13,504 nucleotides of DNA from Pseudomonadota bacterium (GTDB taxonomy: Bacteria; Pseudomonadota; Gammaproteobacteria; Steroidobacterales; Steroidobacteraceae), in contig JAKADE010000035.1 in NCBI GenBank assembly GCA_021820785.1, positions 1-13,504 of the forward strand, read 5' to 3'. Positions 6,764 through 13,504 of this stretch are shown here, one piece after another (within the stretch, counting starts at the first letter, position 1; each line of letters opens with the position of its first letter). Below the pieces are notes generated by a model, which saw only the letters and a list, made by a program, of their open reading frames with translations, ran no database searches and had not been told where the DNA came from. A program made the position numbers and the translations under genes.

Positions 6764-7171
6764 TCATTCGGATTCGGGCTTGCGCTGCGCCGCAGCGATG
6801 GCCTGTTCAACCTGACCGCTTGCCTGCGCGACGGCGTCGGCGATGCACTCCGGGGCGTTCTTCTCTTCCAATGGATACAGCTTGTCGAGTTGTTCGCACG
6901 CCAGACGCGCGACATCTTTGACGCGCTGTTCGAGTGCCAGAACGCCTGCGTGGCTCTCCAGATCAAGGTCGGCATAACTGACGTGATGCGTCAGAGTCAC
7001 TCGTTCCATGGGCGCGCCGATGGCGGAGTGGCCAACGGTCTCGGTGGTCAGGACGCCGGCGGAGACGACGATGGCGTTCATGTCAGTGTCGGCCTGTGCG
7101 ATGGACGAGAACCACATGCCGGCCGCAAGGGCAGCGACGACAGCGGTCAGCCGGGGATGAGAGCTCATCAT
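6764..7171 (-). CDS. UrcA family secreted protein
   Basis: The protein has 135 aa. The start is ATG 7171, preceded on the minus strand by AAGAGG seven bases upstream; the frame is open to 7306 but without a ribosome site. Residues 1-27 are a signal peptide (MMSSHPRL, hydrophobic VVAALAAGMWF, cleavage after AQA). The mature part shows the UrcA-family pattern: IVVSAG, a polar linker, ERVTLTHHVSYADLDL (57-71), HAGVLALEQRVKDVARLACEQLDKLYP (74-100) and a second cysteine at 109 in APEC. Cys92 and Cys109 are placed to form the disulfide common in the family. UrcA proteins are small periplasmic proteins of unknown function, frequent in Steroidobacter, Caulobacter and sphingomonad relatives. The gene lies 147 nt downstream of the exchanger gene on the same strand. 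Confidence 0.8.
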   Translation of the reverse strand: MMSSHPRLTAVVAALAAGMWFSSIAQADTDMNAIVVSAGVLTTETVGHSAIGAPMERVTLTHHVSYADLDLESHAGVLALEQRVKDVARLACEQLDKLYPLEEKNAPECIADAVAQASGQVEQAIAAAQRKPESE

Positions 7172-7318
7172 GGCGACACCTCTTCGGACGGTCACGAACG
7201 TACGCAACTGCGGACATGGTAGAGGGCAGGGCGCGGCGGTAAATAGGAGTATTCCGAACCCCAAGCGCTGTCGCAGGCTCTGGAGGTGTGCCGACCGCGC
7301 GTGCATGATGCGTCGCGG

Positions 7319-8335
7319 TCAACGAAGAAGCCAGATTGCCCCTCCGTAGGCCGCGAGGATCAATAAGCTCTCCGGTCGCCAGAGGCCTACTGTCTTGCCC
7401 CGCGGCGTCAGCAGACGCATGACGGCGAGTGCGGTGGCGGCAATGGCGAGCAGCAAGCCGACGACGTTCTGCGCAGCGGCGTGGACTAGAACGGATCCTG
7501 TGGGGGAGGCGAGATCCATGGGCAGAAAAATGCACATGTTGAACGCATTGCTGCCGAACAGATTCGCGACGGCCAGGTCCGTCGCACCCAATCGGACCGC
7601 CGCGAAGGTTGCGACTCCTTCGGGAAGTGAGGTGGTCAGACCCACCAGGACGGTGCCAACGAAGGTTTCACCGAGGCCGCTGGTTCGCGAGATGCCTTCT
7701 GCGGCGAGCACGAGGACCGGTGCGCTGAGCGCGAGGGCGGCCGCGCTCAGGGAAAAGCCCACTATCGCCTTTCGCAGTACGACGTGGCGAGTGGTGCCGA
7801 GCGGGAGTTGTTCGGGGGGCGCCGCCGCCGGCTGCTCCGCCCGTACGGCCCGCATCCCGATCAGATACAGCAGTACGATCACGATGCTGCTCGCGTCGAT
7901 CCCGCCGATCGCGCGCCAACCGTGTGAGGCGATGGCGGCACCGGCGATTGCCGCGAGCAGGATGGCCAATGCTCCGACCATGATGTGTTCACGCGAGATG
8001 TCATCGAAGATCCGACGGCGAACATAGACGAGGTCGAGCGTCGCCATGATCGACATGTTCGCGAGCGATGAGCCGACGAGATCGCCGATGCCGAGGTTTG
8101 GCGTGCGCAGGGCGCTGGAGTAGACATCGGTGATGAGCTCCGGCAGCGACGTACTGGCGGCAAGCAGCAGCATGCCGATCCAGAGACGGCCCAGGACGCT
8201 TGCGCCTGCCAGAGTGTCCGCGTGATGAACGAGTCGTGAGCCGCTGCGGTAGACCAGCAGTCCCATCAGCACGAAGAGTACAACCGGCAGTGTCATGCCG
8301 TGTTGGATGAGCGCATTGAGCAGGATGGAACGCAT
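7319..8335 (-). CDS. CaCA-family cation (Ca2+/Na+ type) exchanger
   Basis: The protein has 338 aa, an inner-membrane antiporter with two homologous halves. Alpha-1 repeat spans about 51-95, with LLAASTSLPEL (Glu66) and GDLVGSSLANM. Alpha-2 spans about 225-268, with VGLTTSLPEG (Glu239) and ANLFGSNAFNM. The paired acidic residues in S-x-PE and the GS(N/S) motifs are the ion-binding core of Na+/Ca2+ and H+/Ca2+ exchangers. About ten hydrophobic segments are visible, with a soluble loop at 163-187 (RAVRAEQPAAAPPEQL) between the halves, as in YrbG-like members, which are of similar length. It probably exports Ca2+ in exchange for Na+ or H+; the ion specificity is inference. The start at ATG 8335 has only a modest AGG upstream. 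It lies 35 nt behind the 64-aa gene, so the two are probably co-transcribed. Confidence 0.88.
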   Translation of the reverse strand: MRSILLNALIQHGMTLPVVLFVLMGLLVYRSGSRLVHHADTLAGASVLGRLWIGMLLLAASTSLPELITDVYSSALRTPNLGIGDLVGSSLANMSIMATLDLVYVRRRIFDDISREHIMVGALAILLAAIAGAAIASHGWRAIGGIDASSIVIVLLYLIGMRAVRAEQPAAAPPEQLPLGTTRHVVLRKAIVGFSLSAAALALSAPVLVLAAEGISRTSGLGETFVGTVLVGLTTSLPEGVATFAAVRLGATDLAVANLFGSNAFNMCIFLPMDLASPTGSVLVHAAAQNVVGLLLAIAATALAVMRLLTPRGKTVGLWRPESLLILAAYGGAIWLLR

Positions 8336-8370
8336 CGGGGGGACCTGTCGGCCGGCGAGGCGGTCGCACG

Positions 8371-8565
8371 CTAGCCGGGCATGCCCTGCTCGGTGGCAAC
8401 GTCGAGCTCGGCAGTGTCATGGGCCCATAGATACAGGAGGTACAGCTTCTGGGACTGCGTCAGGTGAGGATCCTGGACGAGCGCGCGCGGGGAGCACAAT
8501 GTGCCATGCGCAGCAGGCGGGCGGCGCTCTGCGGATGGGCGAGGCTGCGCGTGTGGAGCACTCAT
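8371..8565 (-). CDS. Small conserved protein (64 aa), unknown function
   Basis: ATG 8565 has GGAG seven bases upstream on the minus strand, and the ORF ends at TAG 8371-8373. The N-terminal 25 residues are Pro/Arg/Ala-rich and probably disordered. The C-terminal part reads ALVQDPHLTQSQKLYLLYLW followed by AHDTAELDVATEQGM. This fits a widespread small-protein pattern in proteobacteria: a helix of the type (D)xxLsxxqKxxLLxxW, then xxDaxeLxvAxeegM. No function is known to me for that family. Its placement 35 nt before the exchanger and about 100 nt after the DUF1269-like gene suggests a role in the same envelope or cation-stress unit. There is no signal peptide or membrane segment, so it should be cytoplasmic. 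Confidence 0.6.
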   Translation of the reverse strand: MSAPHAQPRPSAERRPPAAHGTLCSPRALVQDPHLTQSQKLYLLYLWAHDTAELDVATEQGMPG

Positions 8566-8666
8566 GGGTTAGCTCCGCAGGCACGAGGACGGGGTCGAAA
8601 GGAGCGCGGATGACCGAGATGCGGCGTAGTGCACTCGGCCGGTCTCGGGCAGCCGCCGTTCATCGC

Positions 8667-9179
8667 TCACGGGGGAACGAGGGGTGCGCCCGACTCGATG
8701 CCGACGAATTCCGTGGCCGGACTCTCGCGCGCCACGAGCGTCTTGATGTCCTCGACACGCTCGTCGCGCACGTCGACCATGAGAAGTACCTTGCCGTCCT
8801 TTTCGATGGCGGTGTGAAACTTCTGCAGGTGGGAACTCGGCACGGACGCGCCGCCGAGGAGGGTCATCAAGCCGCTCACGCTGGCGCCGAGCAAGGCAAA
8901 GAGCGCGATCGCACCACCGCCGAGCGCGAAGCCGAGATCCTCGAAAGTCAGAACCACGAGTCCCGCGAGGGCGCCGAGTGCCCCGCCAGCGGCGAGACCT
9001 CGGGTGAGCCCGGGTAGCGCGTCGGTCCGGTCGACGCCCGCCGGCGGAAGATCCTCCAGCGCAATGTCATGGCGGGCGATGACCATGAGATTCGGGTCAC
9101 CGACGCCGGTGCGCCGCAGCGCCGCGACTGCCCGGCGCGTGGTCTCGACATCCGGAGAGAGGAAGTAGAGGCGTTTCAT
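8667..9179 (-). CDS. DUF1269-like membrane protein with glycine-rich TM hairpin
   Basis: The protein has 170 aa from ATG 9179 (MKRLYFLSPD). The frame extends to 9296, but the extra 39 residues have no family character. It opens with a small alpha/beta-type domain (FLSPDVETTRRAVAALRRTGV, VIARHD, 6-37), then a Gly/Ala-rich membrane hairpin: GLAAGGALGALAGLVVLTF (61-79) and FALGGGAIALFALLGASVSGL (84-104). A cytoplasmic tail follows with IEKDGKVLLMVDV (125-137), which has the form of a second ferredoxin-like half. This layout resembles DUF1269/general-stress-type proteins, which are short membrane proteins induced by stress and of unknown mechanism. It heads a minus-strand series with the 64-aa protein and the exchanger. 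Only a weak ribosome site is visible, so the exact start is uncertain. Confidence 0.65.
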   Translation of the reverse strand: MKRLYFLSPDVETTRRAVAALRRTGVGDPNLMVIARHDIALEDLPPAGVDRTDALPGLTRGLAAGGALGALAGLVVLTFEDLGFALGGGAIALFALLGASVSGLMTLLGGASVPSSHLQKFHTAIEKDGKVLLMVDVRDERVEDIKTLVARESPATEFVGIESGAPLVPP

Positions 9180-9502
9180 CCGCACACTCTGCGCAGCCCG
9201 CATCGATGAACCGACGGTAATCCGCCTGCGGCCGGCGCGCATCAGGAAAACTACCCACGGATCGCCGCTTGCGGGCTTCTGGGTCTCGTGGCGCACCGGC
9301 CTGTAGCCTCAACTGTGCCGTTGCGCTGCGTCGCCGCCGGAGCGTCAGCGCCCCGGCGCTGCGCAGGCGGTCGGCCGTGCCGGAGCGAGGACTGGACCGG
9401 CTTGCACCGTTGGGCGGTCGGCGATAGCGTGTACGCTTAAGATCCCCCGACGCGGCCCGGCCGTGCGGTGAATGACGGGCAATCTCTTCAGGAGAACGTG
9501 TC
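9180..9502. other. Divergent intergenic region
   Basis: This 323-nt stretch separates the minus-strand DUF1269-like gene from the plus-strand secreted-protein gene and should hold both promoters. I see no strong -35/-10 pair. A TTGGGC (about 9411) with TACGCT 16 bp later is only a weak candidate for the plus-strand gene, whose ribosome site AGGAGA is at about 9490-9495. No coding pattern is visible. Confidence 0.45.
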
Positions 9503-10063
9503 ATGCGCGCGAAGATTCTTTCCCGACTGACAATCGTGACCGCCGGTGCACTCCTGGGTGCGCTCCCGCTGGTGGCCGCGGCACAAGGGGCCGTTCAGGC
9601 CGTCTGGATGAACCGTCATGTCCGCTTCATCTACCAGGGTTTCACGACCTACTACTCGTGCGGCGGCCTGCGCGAGGAGGTCGAACGGATGCTGCAGAAG
9701 CTCGGCGCACGCGATTTGAAGGTGTACGAATACGGGTGTGTGCGCGGCTCTGGCGTGGAGACCTTTCCCGGCGTGCAGGTGAGGATGCAGGTACTGGTGC
9801 CGGCGTCCTCGGCGCACGGCAAGGCCGCCGGGCCCGTGGTCGAGGCGCATTGGCAGAACGTGGTGCTCCTGGCGAGCAACTCCAGTCTCCAGGATCAGGG
9901 AAACTGCGAACTGATCGAACAGTTCAAGGAGACCTTCCTGCCGCTGTTCACGACGCGCAATGTTCGCTACGAATCAACCTGCGTGCCGCATCAAGTGACC
10001 TACGGTACGCATCTCAGCACGGAGGTGCTGATGGCCACCGCGCCTGCCATGCACCGCCACTGA
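9503..10063 (+). CDS. Secreted four-cysteine protein, unknown function
   Basis: The protein has 186 aa. ATG 9503 follows AGGAGA with seven bases between. Residues 1-28 are a signal peptide (MRAKILSRL, hydrophobic IVTAGALLGALPLV, AAAQ end). The mature protein has exactly four cysteines: Cys53 in TTYYSCGGLREEV, Cys79 in YEYGCVRG, Cys135 in GNCELIEQF and Cys160 in YESTCVPHQ. This suggests two disulfide bonds in the periplasm. The pattern F.YQGFTTYYSC.GL...V...L..LGAR.DLKV...GC matches hypothetical secreted proteins that I associate with Xanthomonadales-like bacteria. Their function is not known to me. It is divergent from the DUF1269-like gene and convergent with the P-type ATPase gene, whose 3' end lies 77 nt away, so it is a single-gene unit. 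Confidence 0.75.
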   Translation: MRAKILSRLTIVTAGALLGALPLVAAAQGAVQAVWMNRHVRFIYQGFTTYYSCGGLREEVERMLQKLGARDLKVYEYGCVRGSGVETFPGVQVRMQVLVPASSAHGKAAGPVVEAHWQNVVLLASNSSLQDQGNCELIEQFKETFLPLFTTRNVRYESTCVPHQVTYGTHLSTEVLMATAPAMHRH

Positions 10064-10083
10064 GCGCTGCCCCCCCGGGGCCA

Positions 10084-10106
10084 CGGACCGCTGGCGCGGC
10101 GGTCTG
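10084..10106. terminator. Hairpin between convergent genes, possible bidirectional terminator
   Basis: CGGACCGC (10084-10091) pairs with GCGGTCTG (10099-10106) with one G-T pair, around a seven-base loop. It sits between the convergent ends at 10063 and 10141, where a shared terminator would be expected. No T-run is seen on either side, so the evidence is moderate. Confidence 0.35.
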
Positions 10107-10140
10107 GAGGAAGGGGCACCGGTGCGCGCCACGGCGCACA

Positions 10141-12822
10141 TCAAGGCTCCGGGACGGGCTCTCGGTGCCGGCGGAACATCTTCTCCAGTTCCACGGCCGC
10201 CAGAACCAGCAGCCCTGCGCCGACACACCCGCCGAGCTGCGCGACGCTCAGCGACTCGGTGCCGAACAGCGGATGCAGCGCCGGCACGTACACGACCAGC
10301 AACTGAAGCGCTGCGGCGAGCGATACCGCGAGCAGCAGGGGCACGTTGTCGAGCAGCCGTAGTGCGAACAGGGAGGTGCGCTCGGAGCGAATGGCGAGCA
10401 CGTGTCCGATCTGAGTGAAGCACAGGGTGGTGAAGACGGCGGTCCGCCAGACGCTCGAGCCACTCTTCAGCATCCAGGCCTGGGTCGCGAGTGCCAGTCC
10501 GGCCATGAGCACGCCGATGATGAGCGCATGCAGGCCGAGTCCGCGAGCGAACAGGCTCTCGGTCGGCGCACGCGGAGGGCGCCTCATGAGATCTGCCTCT
10601 GCAGGCTCGGCGGTGAGGGCAATGCCGGGAAGGCTATCGGTGACCAGGTTGATCCACAGGATCTGAATCGGCAGCAGCGGGACCGGGAGGCCGAGGAACG
10701 GAGCGAGAAAGATGGTCCATACTTCGCCGGAATTCGTCGTCAGGATGTAGCGCACGAACTTGCGCAGGTTGTCGTAGATCCGCCGTCCTTCCCGCACCGC
10801 CCCGACGATGGTGGCGAAGTTGTCATCGAGCAACACCACGGCGCTGGCTTCCCGGGCCACGTCGGTACCCGTGACGCCCATGGCGACCCCGATGTCGGCT
10901 CGCTGCAGGGCCGGTCCGTCGTTGACGCCATCGCCGGTCATGGCGACGATCTGGCCGTCGCGTTGCAGCGCATTGACGAGCCGGACTTTCTGCTCAGGAG
11001 CGATGCGCGCGTAGACCTGTACGGTGCGGACCAGCTCCCGGAGCGCGGCGTCGCCCGTGGCCTCGAGCTGCACCCCAGTGAGTACGGTGCCGCCCTCGGC
11101 CAGCAGTCCGATCCGCTGTGCGATGGCCCGCGCGGTCGCCGGGTGATCGCCGGTGATCATGACCGGCACGATGCCCGCGTCGCGACACGCCGCCACAGCT
11201 GCCGGTACTTCGGCGCGCGGTGGATCGAGCATCCCGACCAGTGCCAGGAATTCGAGGTGGGATTCGAGGGTCTCGGGGTCGGGCGCCGGCGGATGCGTCC
11301 AGCGGCGCTGCGCAAAGGCGAGCACGCGAAGACCGGCGCCGGCCATGCGCTCGGCCGCCAGAAGCAGCTGCTCGCAGCGAATCGGCACGCTCGCCCCGTC
11401 CCGGCTCTCCGTGTCGCACAGCGCAATGACGGATTCTGCGGCGCCTTTGGTGATCGAGAGAATCCGCCCGTCGGTGCACTGATGCACGGTGCTGGTCCGT
11501 TTGCGGTGCGCATCAAAGGGGATCTCGGCCACGCGCGGGGCGGTTCTGGCTGCGGCGTCCCGCCGCAGTCCGTGCTGCATCGCGGCCCTCAGGAGCGCGA
11601 CCTCCGTGGGATCACCGTGCGGTGTGTCGGTGGAATCAACGTCGGCGTCGTGGCTGATCGCCATCGCCAGAAGCAGGCGTTCCCAGGTGCGCCCGGTACC
11701 GACGCCGGTGTGCTCGGAGCCGTCGCAGTAGTAGGCGTCGACGCGCATCTCGTTCGTGGTGAGCGTGCCGGTCTTGTCGGAGCAGATGTAAGTCACCGAA
11801 CCGAGCGTCTCCACCGCCGGCAGCTGGCGTACCAGCGCGCGGTTGGCGGCCATGCGGCGTGCACCGAGCGCCAATGCGATGCTCACCACCGCCGGCAAGG
11901 CCTCGGGAATGGCGGCCACCGCCAGACTGAGGGCGGTCAGGAGCATCGGCATCGCCGGCTCCCCGCGCAGAATGCCGGTGACGAAGACGAGCGCGCAGAT
12001 CACGGCGACCAGCGCGGCCAGATGCCGTCCGAGACGCTCCAGACGCCGTTGCAGGGGCGTGCGGGGCCGCTGATGTTCGATCAATAGCGAGGCGATGTGC
12101 CCGAGTTCGGTGCGCATGCCGCTCGCCACCACCCAGCCGAGCGCACGCCCGGCGGTCACCGTCGTTCCCTTGAAGGCCATGTTCGTCCGCTCTGCGAGCG
12201 TGACCTGCGCGCCGAGCGGTGCGAGGGTCTTATCGACCGGAACGGATTCCCCGGTGAGCGCAGCTTCATTCACACGCAGTCCGGCGCTCTCGCGGATACG
12301 CAGATCGGCCGGCACGATGTCGCCGGCTTCGAGGATGACGAGGTCACCCGGGACGAGCGTGGCGGACGGCACGACGTACGGCTTGCCGTTACGCAGCACT
12401 TTGCTGTTGGGCGCCGAGATGGCCTTCAGTGCGGCCATGGCCCGTTCGGCCCGCAGTTCCTGATACGCACCGAGGGCGGCATTGATCAGCACCACGATGA
12501 GGATCACGACCACGTCCGAGGGTTCGCCGATGAATGCGGAGAGCACCGCCGCACCGATCAGCACCAGGGTCGTCAGGTCCGCGAACTGTGCGGCAACCAT
12601 CGCCATCGGCGAGCGTCGAGGGGGTTCGATGAGGGTGTTCGGGCCGAACTTTCGCAGCCGCACCGCAGCTTCGTCGGCGCTGAGGCCGGCCGGGGACGTC
12701 GTCAGTGCCGCGGCAACCTCCGCGAGGCTTTGATCGAACCCGCGGGGCGGCGGGTCGCCGGATGGCGAGCTTGGGTCCGGTGGCCTCGGGGCAGCAGGGT
12801 TATCCGGGAGCGCGGTGCTCAC
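10141..12822 (-). CDS. P2A-type (Ca2+-ATPase-like) cation-transporting P-type ATPase
   Basis: The protein has 893 aa, the normal length for bacterial P2A pumps. Start GTG 12822 gives a Pro-rich tail, then the cation-ATPase N-domain (about 29-98, GLSADEAAVRLRKFGPNTL). The actuator loop TGES is at 190-193. M4 has PEALP (306-310, Glu307 equivalent to SERCA Glu309). The phosphorylation site SDKTGTLT has Asp349. Nucleotide-domain motifs GDPTE (403-407) and KGA (459-461) follow, then the hinge MITGDHP (555-561) and TGDGVND (629-635). M5 keeps NSGE (Asn697, Glu700) and M6 keeps NLVTD (Asn725, Thr728, Asp729), the two Ca2+-site clusters of SERCA. A C-terminal cation-ATPase domain with four TM segments spans about 755-882. 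The pump is therefore probably a Ca2+ exporter, but Mn2+ or Na+ transport cannot be excluded. All key residues are present. It stands alone on the minus strand; no clear ribosome site supports the GTG. Confidence 0.9.
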   Translation of the reverse strand: MSTALPDNPAAPRPPDPSSPSGDPPPRGFDQSLAEVAAALTTSPAGLSADEAAVRLRKFGPNTLIEPPRRSPMAMVAAQFADLTTLVLIGAAVLSAFIGEPSDVVVILIVVLINAALGAYQELRAERAMAALKAISAPNSKVLRNGKPYVVPSATLVPGDLVILEAGDIVPADLRIRESAGLRVNEAALTGESVPVDKTLAPLGAQVTLAERTNMAFKGTTVTAGRALGWVVASGMRTELGHIASLLIEHQRPRTPLQRRLERLGRHLAALVAVICALVFVTGILRGEPAMPMLLTALSLAVAAIPEALPAVVSIALALGARRMAANRALVRQLPAVETLGSVTYICSDKTGTLTTNEMRVDAYYCDGSEHTGVGTGRTWERLLLAMAISHDADVDSTDTPHGDPTEVALLRAAMQHGLRRDAAARTAPRVAEIPFDAHRKRTSTVHQCTDGRILSITKGAAESVIALCDTESRDGASVPIRCEQLLLAAERMAGAGLRVLAFAQRRWTHPPAPDPETLESHLEFLALVGMLDPPRAEVPAAVAACRDAGIVPVMITGDHPATARAIAQRIGLLAEGGTVLTGVQLEATGDAALRELVRTVQVYARIAPEQKVRLVNALQRDGQIVAMTGDGVNDGPALQRADIGVAMGVTGTDVAREASAVVLLDDNFATIVGAVREGRRIYDNLRKFVRYILTTNSGEVWTIFLAPFLGLPVPLLPIQILWINLVTDSLPGIALTAEPAEADLMRRPPRAPTESLFARGLGLHALIIGVLMAGLALATQAWMLKSGSSVWRTAVFTTLCFTQIGHVLAIRSERTSLFALRLLDNVPLLLAVSLAAALQLLVVYVPALHPLFGTESLSVAQLGGCVGAGLLVLAAVELEKMFRRHREPVPEP

Positions 12823-13182
12823 GTTCGTGGCTCACGACTCGTGCCGGTGCATCTGTGGCATGCCGTGCCGCGCGGTCCGCTGGCCCACTGTCCTGCCGGA
12901 TATGGCACGCTCATCCGCGCAGTGACTCCTGGCACACGATCCGGCGGGATCGAGGCCGGACGGGCTGCGGGGAGTCGGCCGCGGCTCCGGATCGACACCT
13001 GCGCTGCGGCGGTTGCGTGCGGGTGAGGGGATACGCGGTACAACACGCCAGTCATTACGCGCCATCCGCGGCGGTGCGCCCATTCGGAATGATGCGGATG
13101 CCGGGCACGCGCGCCGGCCAGCGCCCAGCGTCGCGGCACTGCACACCACCGGTCGTTCGTCTTCGGCGCCGCGCGCGTCGTG
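12823..13182. other. Intergenic region upstream of the P-type ATPase
   Basis: This 360-nt GC-rich stretch lies between the 3' end of the right-edge gene and the start of the ATPase gene, both on the minus strand. Overlapping ORFs exist in several frames but all are Arg/Pro-rich and lack ribosome sites. No promoter hexamers, tRNA or strong hairpin could be identified. A regulatory role for the ATPase is expected from position only. Confidence 0.4.
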
Positions 13183-13504
13183 CTATGTCGGAGACGGGGC
13201 AGGTACGGCGCTCAGCGGTGCTCCGGCTCGCTCAAGGGGCTTCAGGGGATCCGGCTCGAGCGCCCCGTCCCCCGGGGCGGATGGCGCCAGGCCCGCCGCC
13301 TCGCCGCGTCCGATCAGTTCGAACCAGAGCTGACGGATATTCTGCTGGGTCGGGGCAGCGATGAAACAGTAATCGCCATCCAGACCGTAGAAGGACGTAT
13401 CGGCTGCGCCGCGCACACGGTGCAGCGCCTCGTCGATGAGCGAGAGGCAGGCGATCACCTGGTCCGGGCTTTGTAACCGCGTGTGATGCTGGATGTCGGA
13501 CAGG
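13183..13504 (-). CDS. Unknown protein, N-terminus beyond window edge
   Basis: The minus-strand frame is open from the window edge to its stop at 13183, giving about 106 visible residues. A GTG at 13458 could be a start, but coherent sequence continues upstream (SDIQHHTRL, SPDQVIACL), so the real start is probably outside. The visible part is a helical, folded-looking region with LSLIDEALHRV, a possible aromatic loop TSFYGLDGDYCFIAA, and IRQLWFELIGRGEAAG. A Pro/Ala-rich disordered tail follows. No family is recognised and there is no membrane segment. It is in the same orientation as the ATPase gene, but 360 nt separate them, so co-transcription is uncertain. Confidence 0.5.
   Translation of the reverse strand, partial: LSDIQHHTRLQSPDQVIACLSLIDEALHRVRGAADTSFYGLDGDYCFIAAPTQQNIRQLWFELIGRGEAAGLAPSAPGDGALEPDPLKPLERAGAPLSAVPAPSPT

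Noticed and set aside
6536..7222. 228-codon plus-strand ORF
   Set aside because: It overlaps urcA antisense. urcA has a signal peptide, ribosome site and family motifs, so this frame is a shadow.
10402..12087. 561-codon plus-strand ORF
   Set aside because: It lies wholly antisense to the P-type ATPase, whose motifs are complete. The product is Arg/Gly/His-rich with no domain, as expected for a shadow frame in GC-rich DNA.
12097..13026. 309-codon plus-strand ORF over the ATPase start and the upstream gap
   Set aside because: Most of it is antisense to the ATPase N-terminus and the remainder has no ribosome site or family pattern.
13231..13290. G/C-rich palindromic CGCCCCG/CGGGGCG near the right edge
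   Set aside because: It lies inside the Pro/Ala-rich coding tail of the right-edge gene and is explained by G/C-rich codons.

Overview
The window comes from a GC-rich proteobacterium. Codon use is strongly G/C-ended in the right half. The gene families there (a UrcA-type secreted protein, a four-cysteine secreted protein, a DUF1269-like membrane protein) recall the Steroidobacter/Nevskiales/Xanthomonadales side of Gammaproteobacteria, but that placement is inference. No rRNA, tRNA, CRISPR array or intact mobile element was seen.

Left part (1-5580, genes on +). The window opens with the C-terminal tail of a large regulator-type ATPase. An accessory stretch follows with three intact alpha/beta hydrolases and two NTF2/SnoaL-like genes, one intact and one decayed. 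The order is: SnoaL pseudogene (384-793), secreted hydrolase (1179-2003), fumarase-family remnant (about 2101-2292), intact SnoaL-like gene (2626-3033), cofactor-free haloperoxidase-type hydrolase with an in-frame Tat leader upstream (3367/3529-4353), Tat-type hydrolase (4426-5199), and a katG remnant (about 5242-5528) that runs directly into the last codons of a second haloperoxidase gene (5524-5568). The SnoaL + hydrolase pairing occurs twice. The debris shows past duplication, deletion and point decay.

Middle part (5580-6763) holds no gene I can name. It contains one weak cysteine-containing ORF and a perfect 11-bp hairpin (6627-6654) downstream of urcA.

Right part (6764-13504) is compact and mostly on the minus strand. 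In transcription order it carries the 5'-truncated end of an unknown gene at the right edge, a P2A-type (Ca2+-ATPase-like) P-type ATPase, a DUF1269-like two-TM protein, a 64-aa soluble protein, a CaCA-family cation exchanger and a UrcA-family secreted protein. One plus-strand gene for a secreted four-cysteine protein lies between the DUF1269-like gene and the ATPase, divergent from the first and convergent with the second.

Functionally, the left part looks like a decaying set of exported esterase/perhydrolase-like enzymes with small NTF2-fold partners and oxidative-stress remnants. The right part brings a primary and a secondary transporter, both of calcium-handling families, into one cation/envelope-stress neighbourhood. 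No complete novel system can be demonstrated from sequence alone. The most unusual points are the repeated SnoaL/hydrolase modules, the possible dual start of the haloperoxidase gene, and the katG-haloperoxidase scar.
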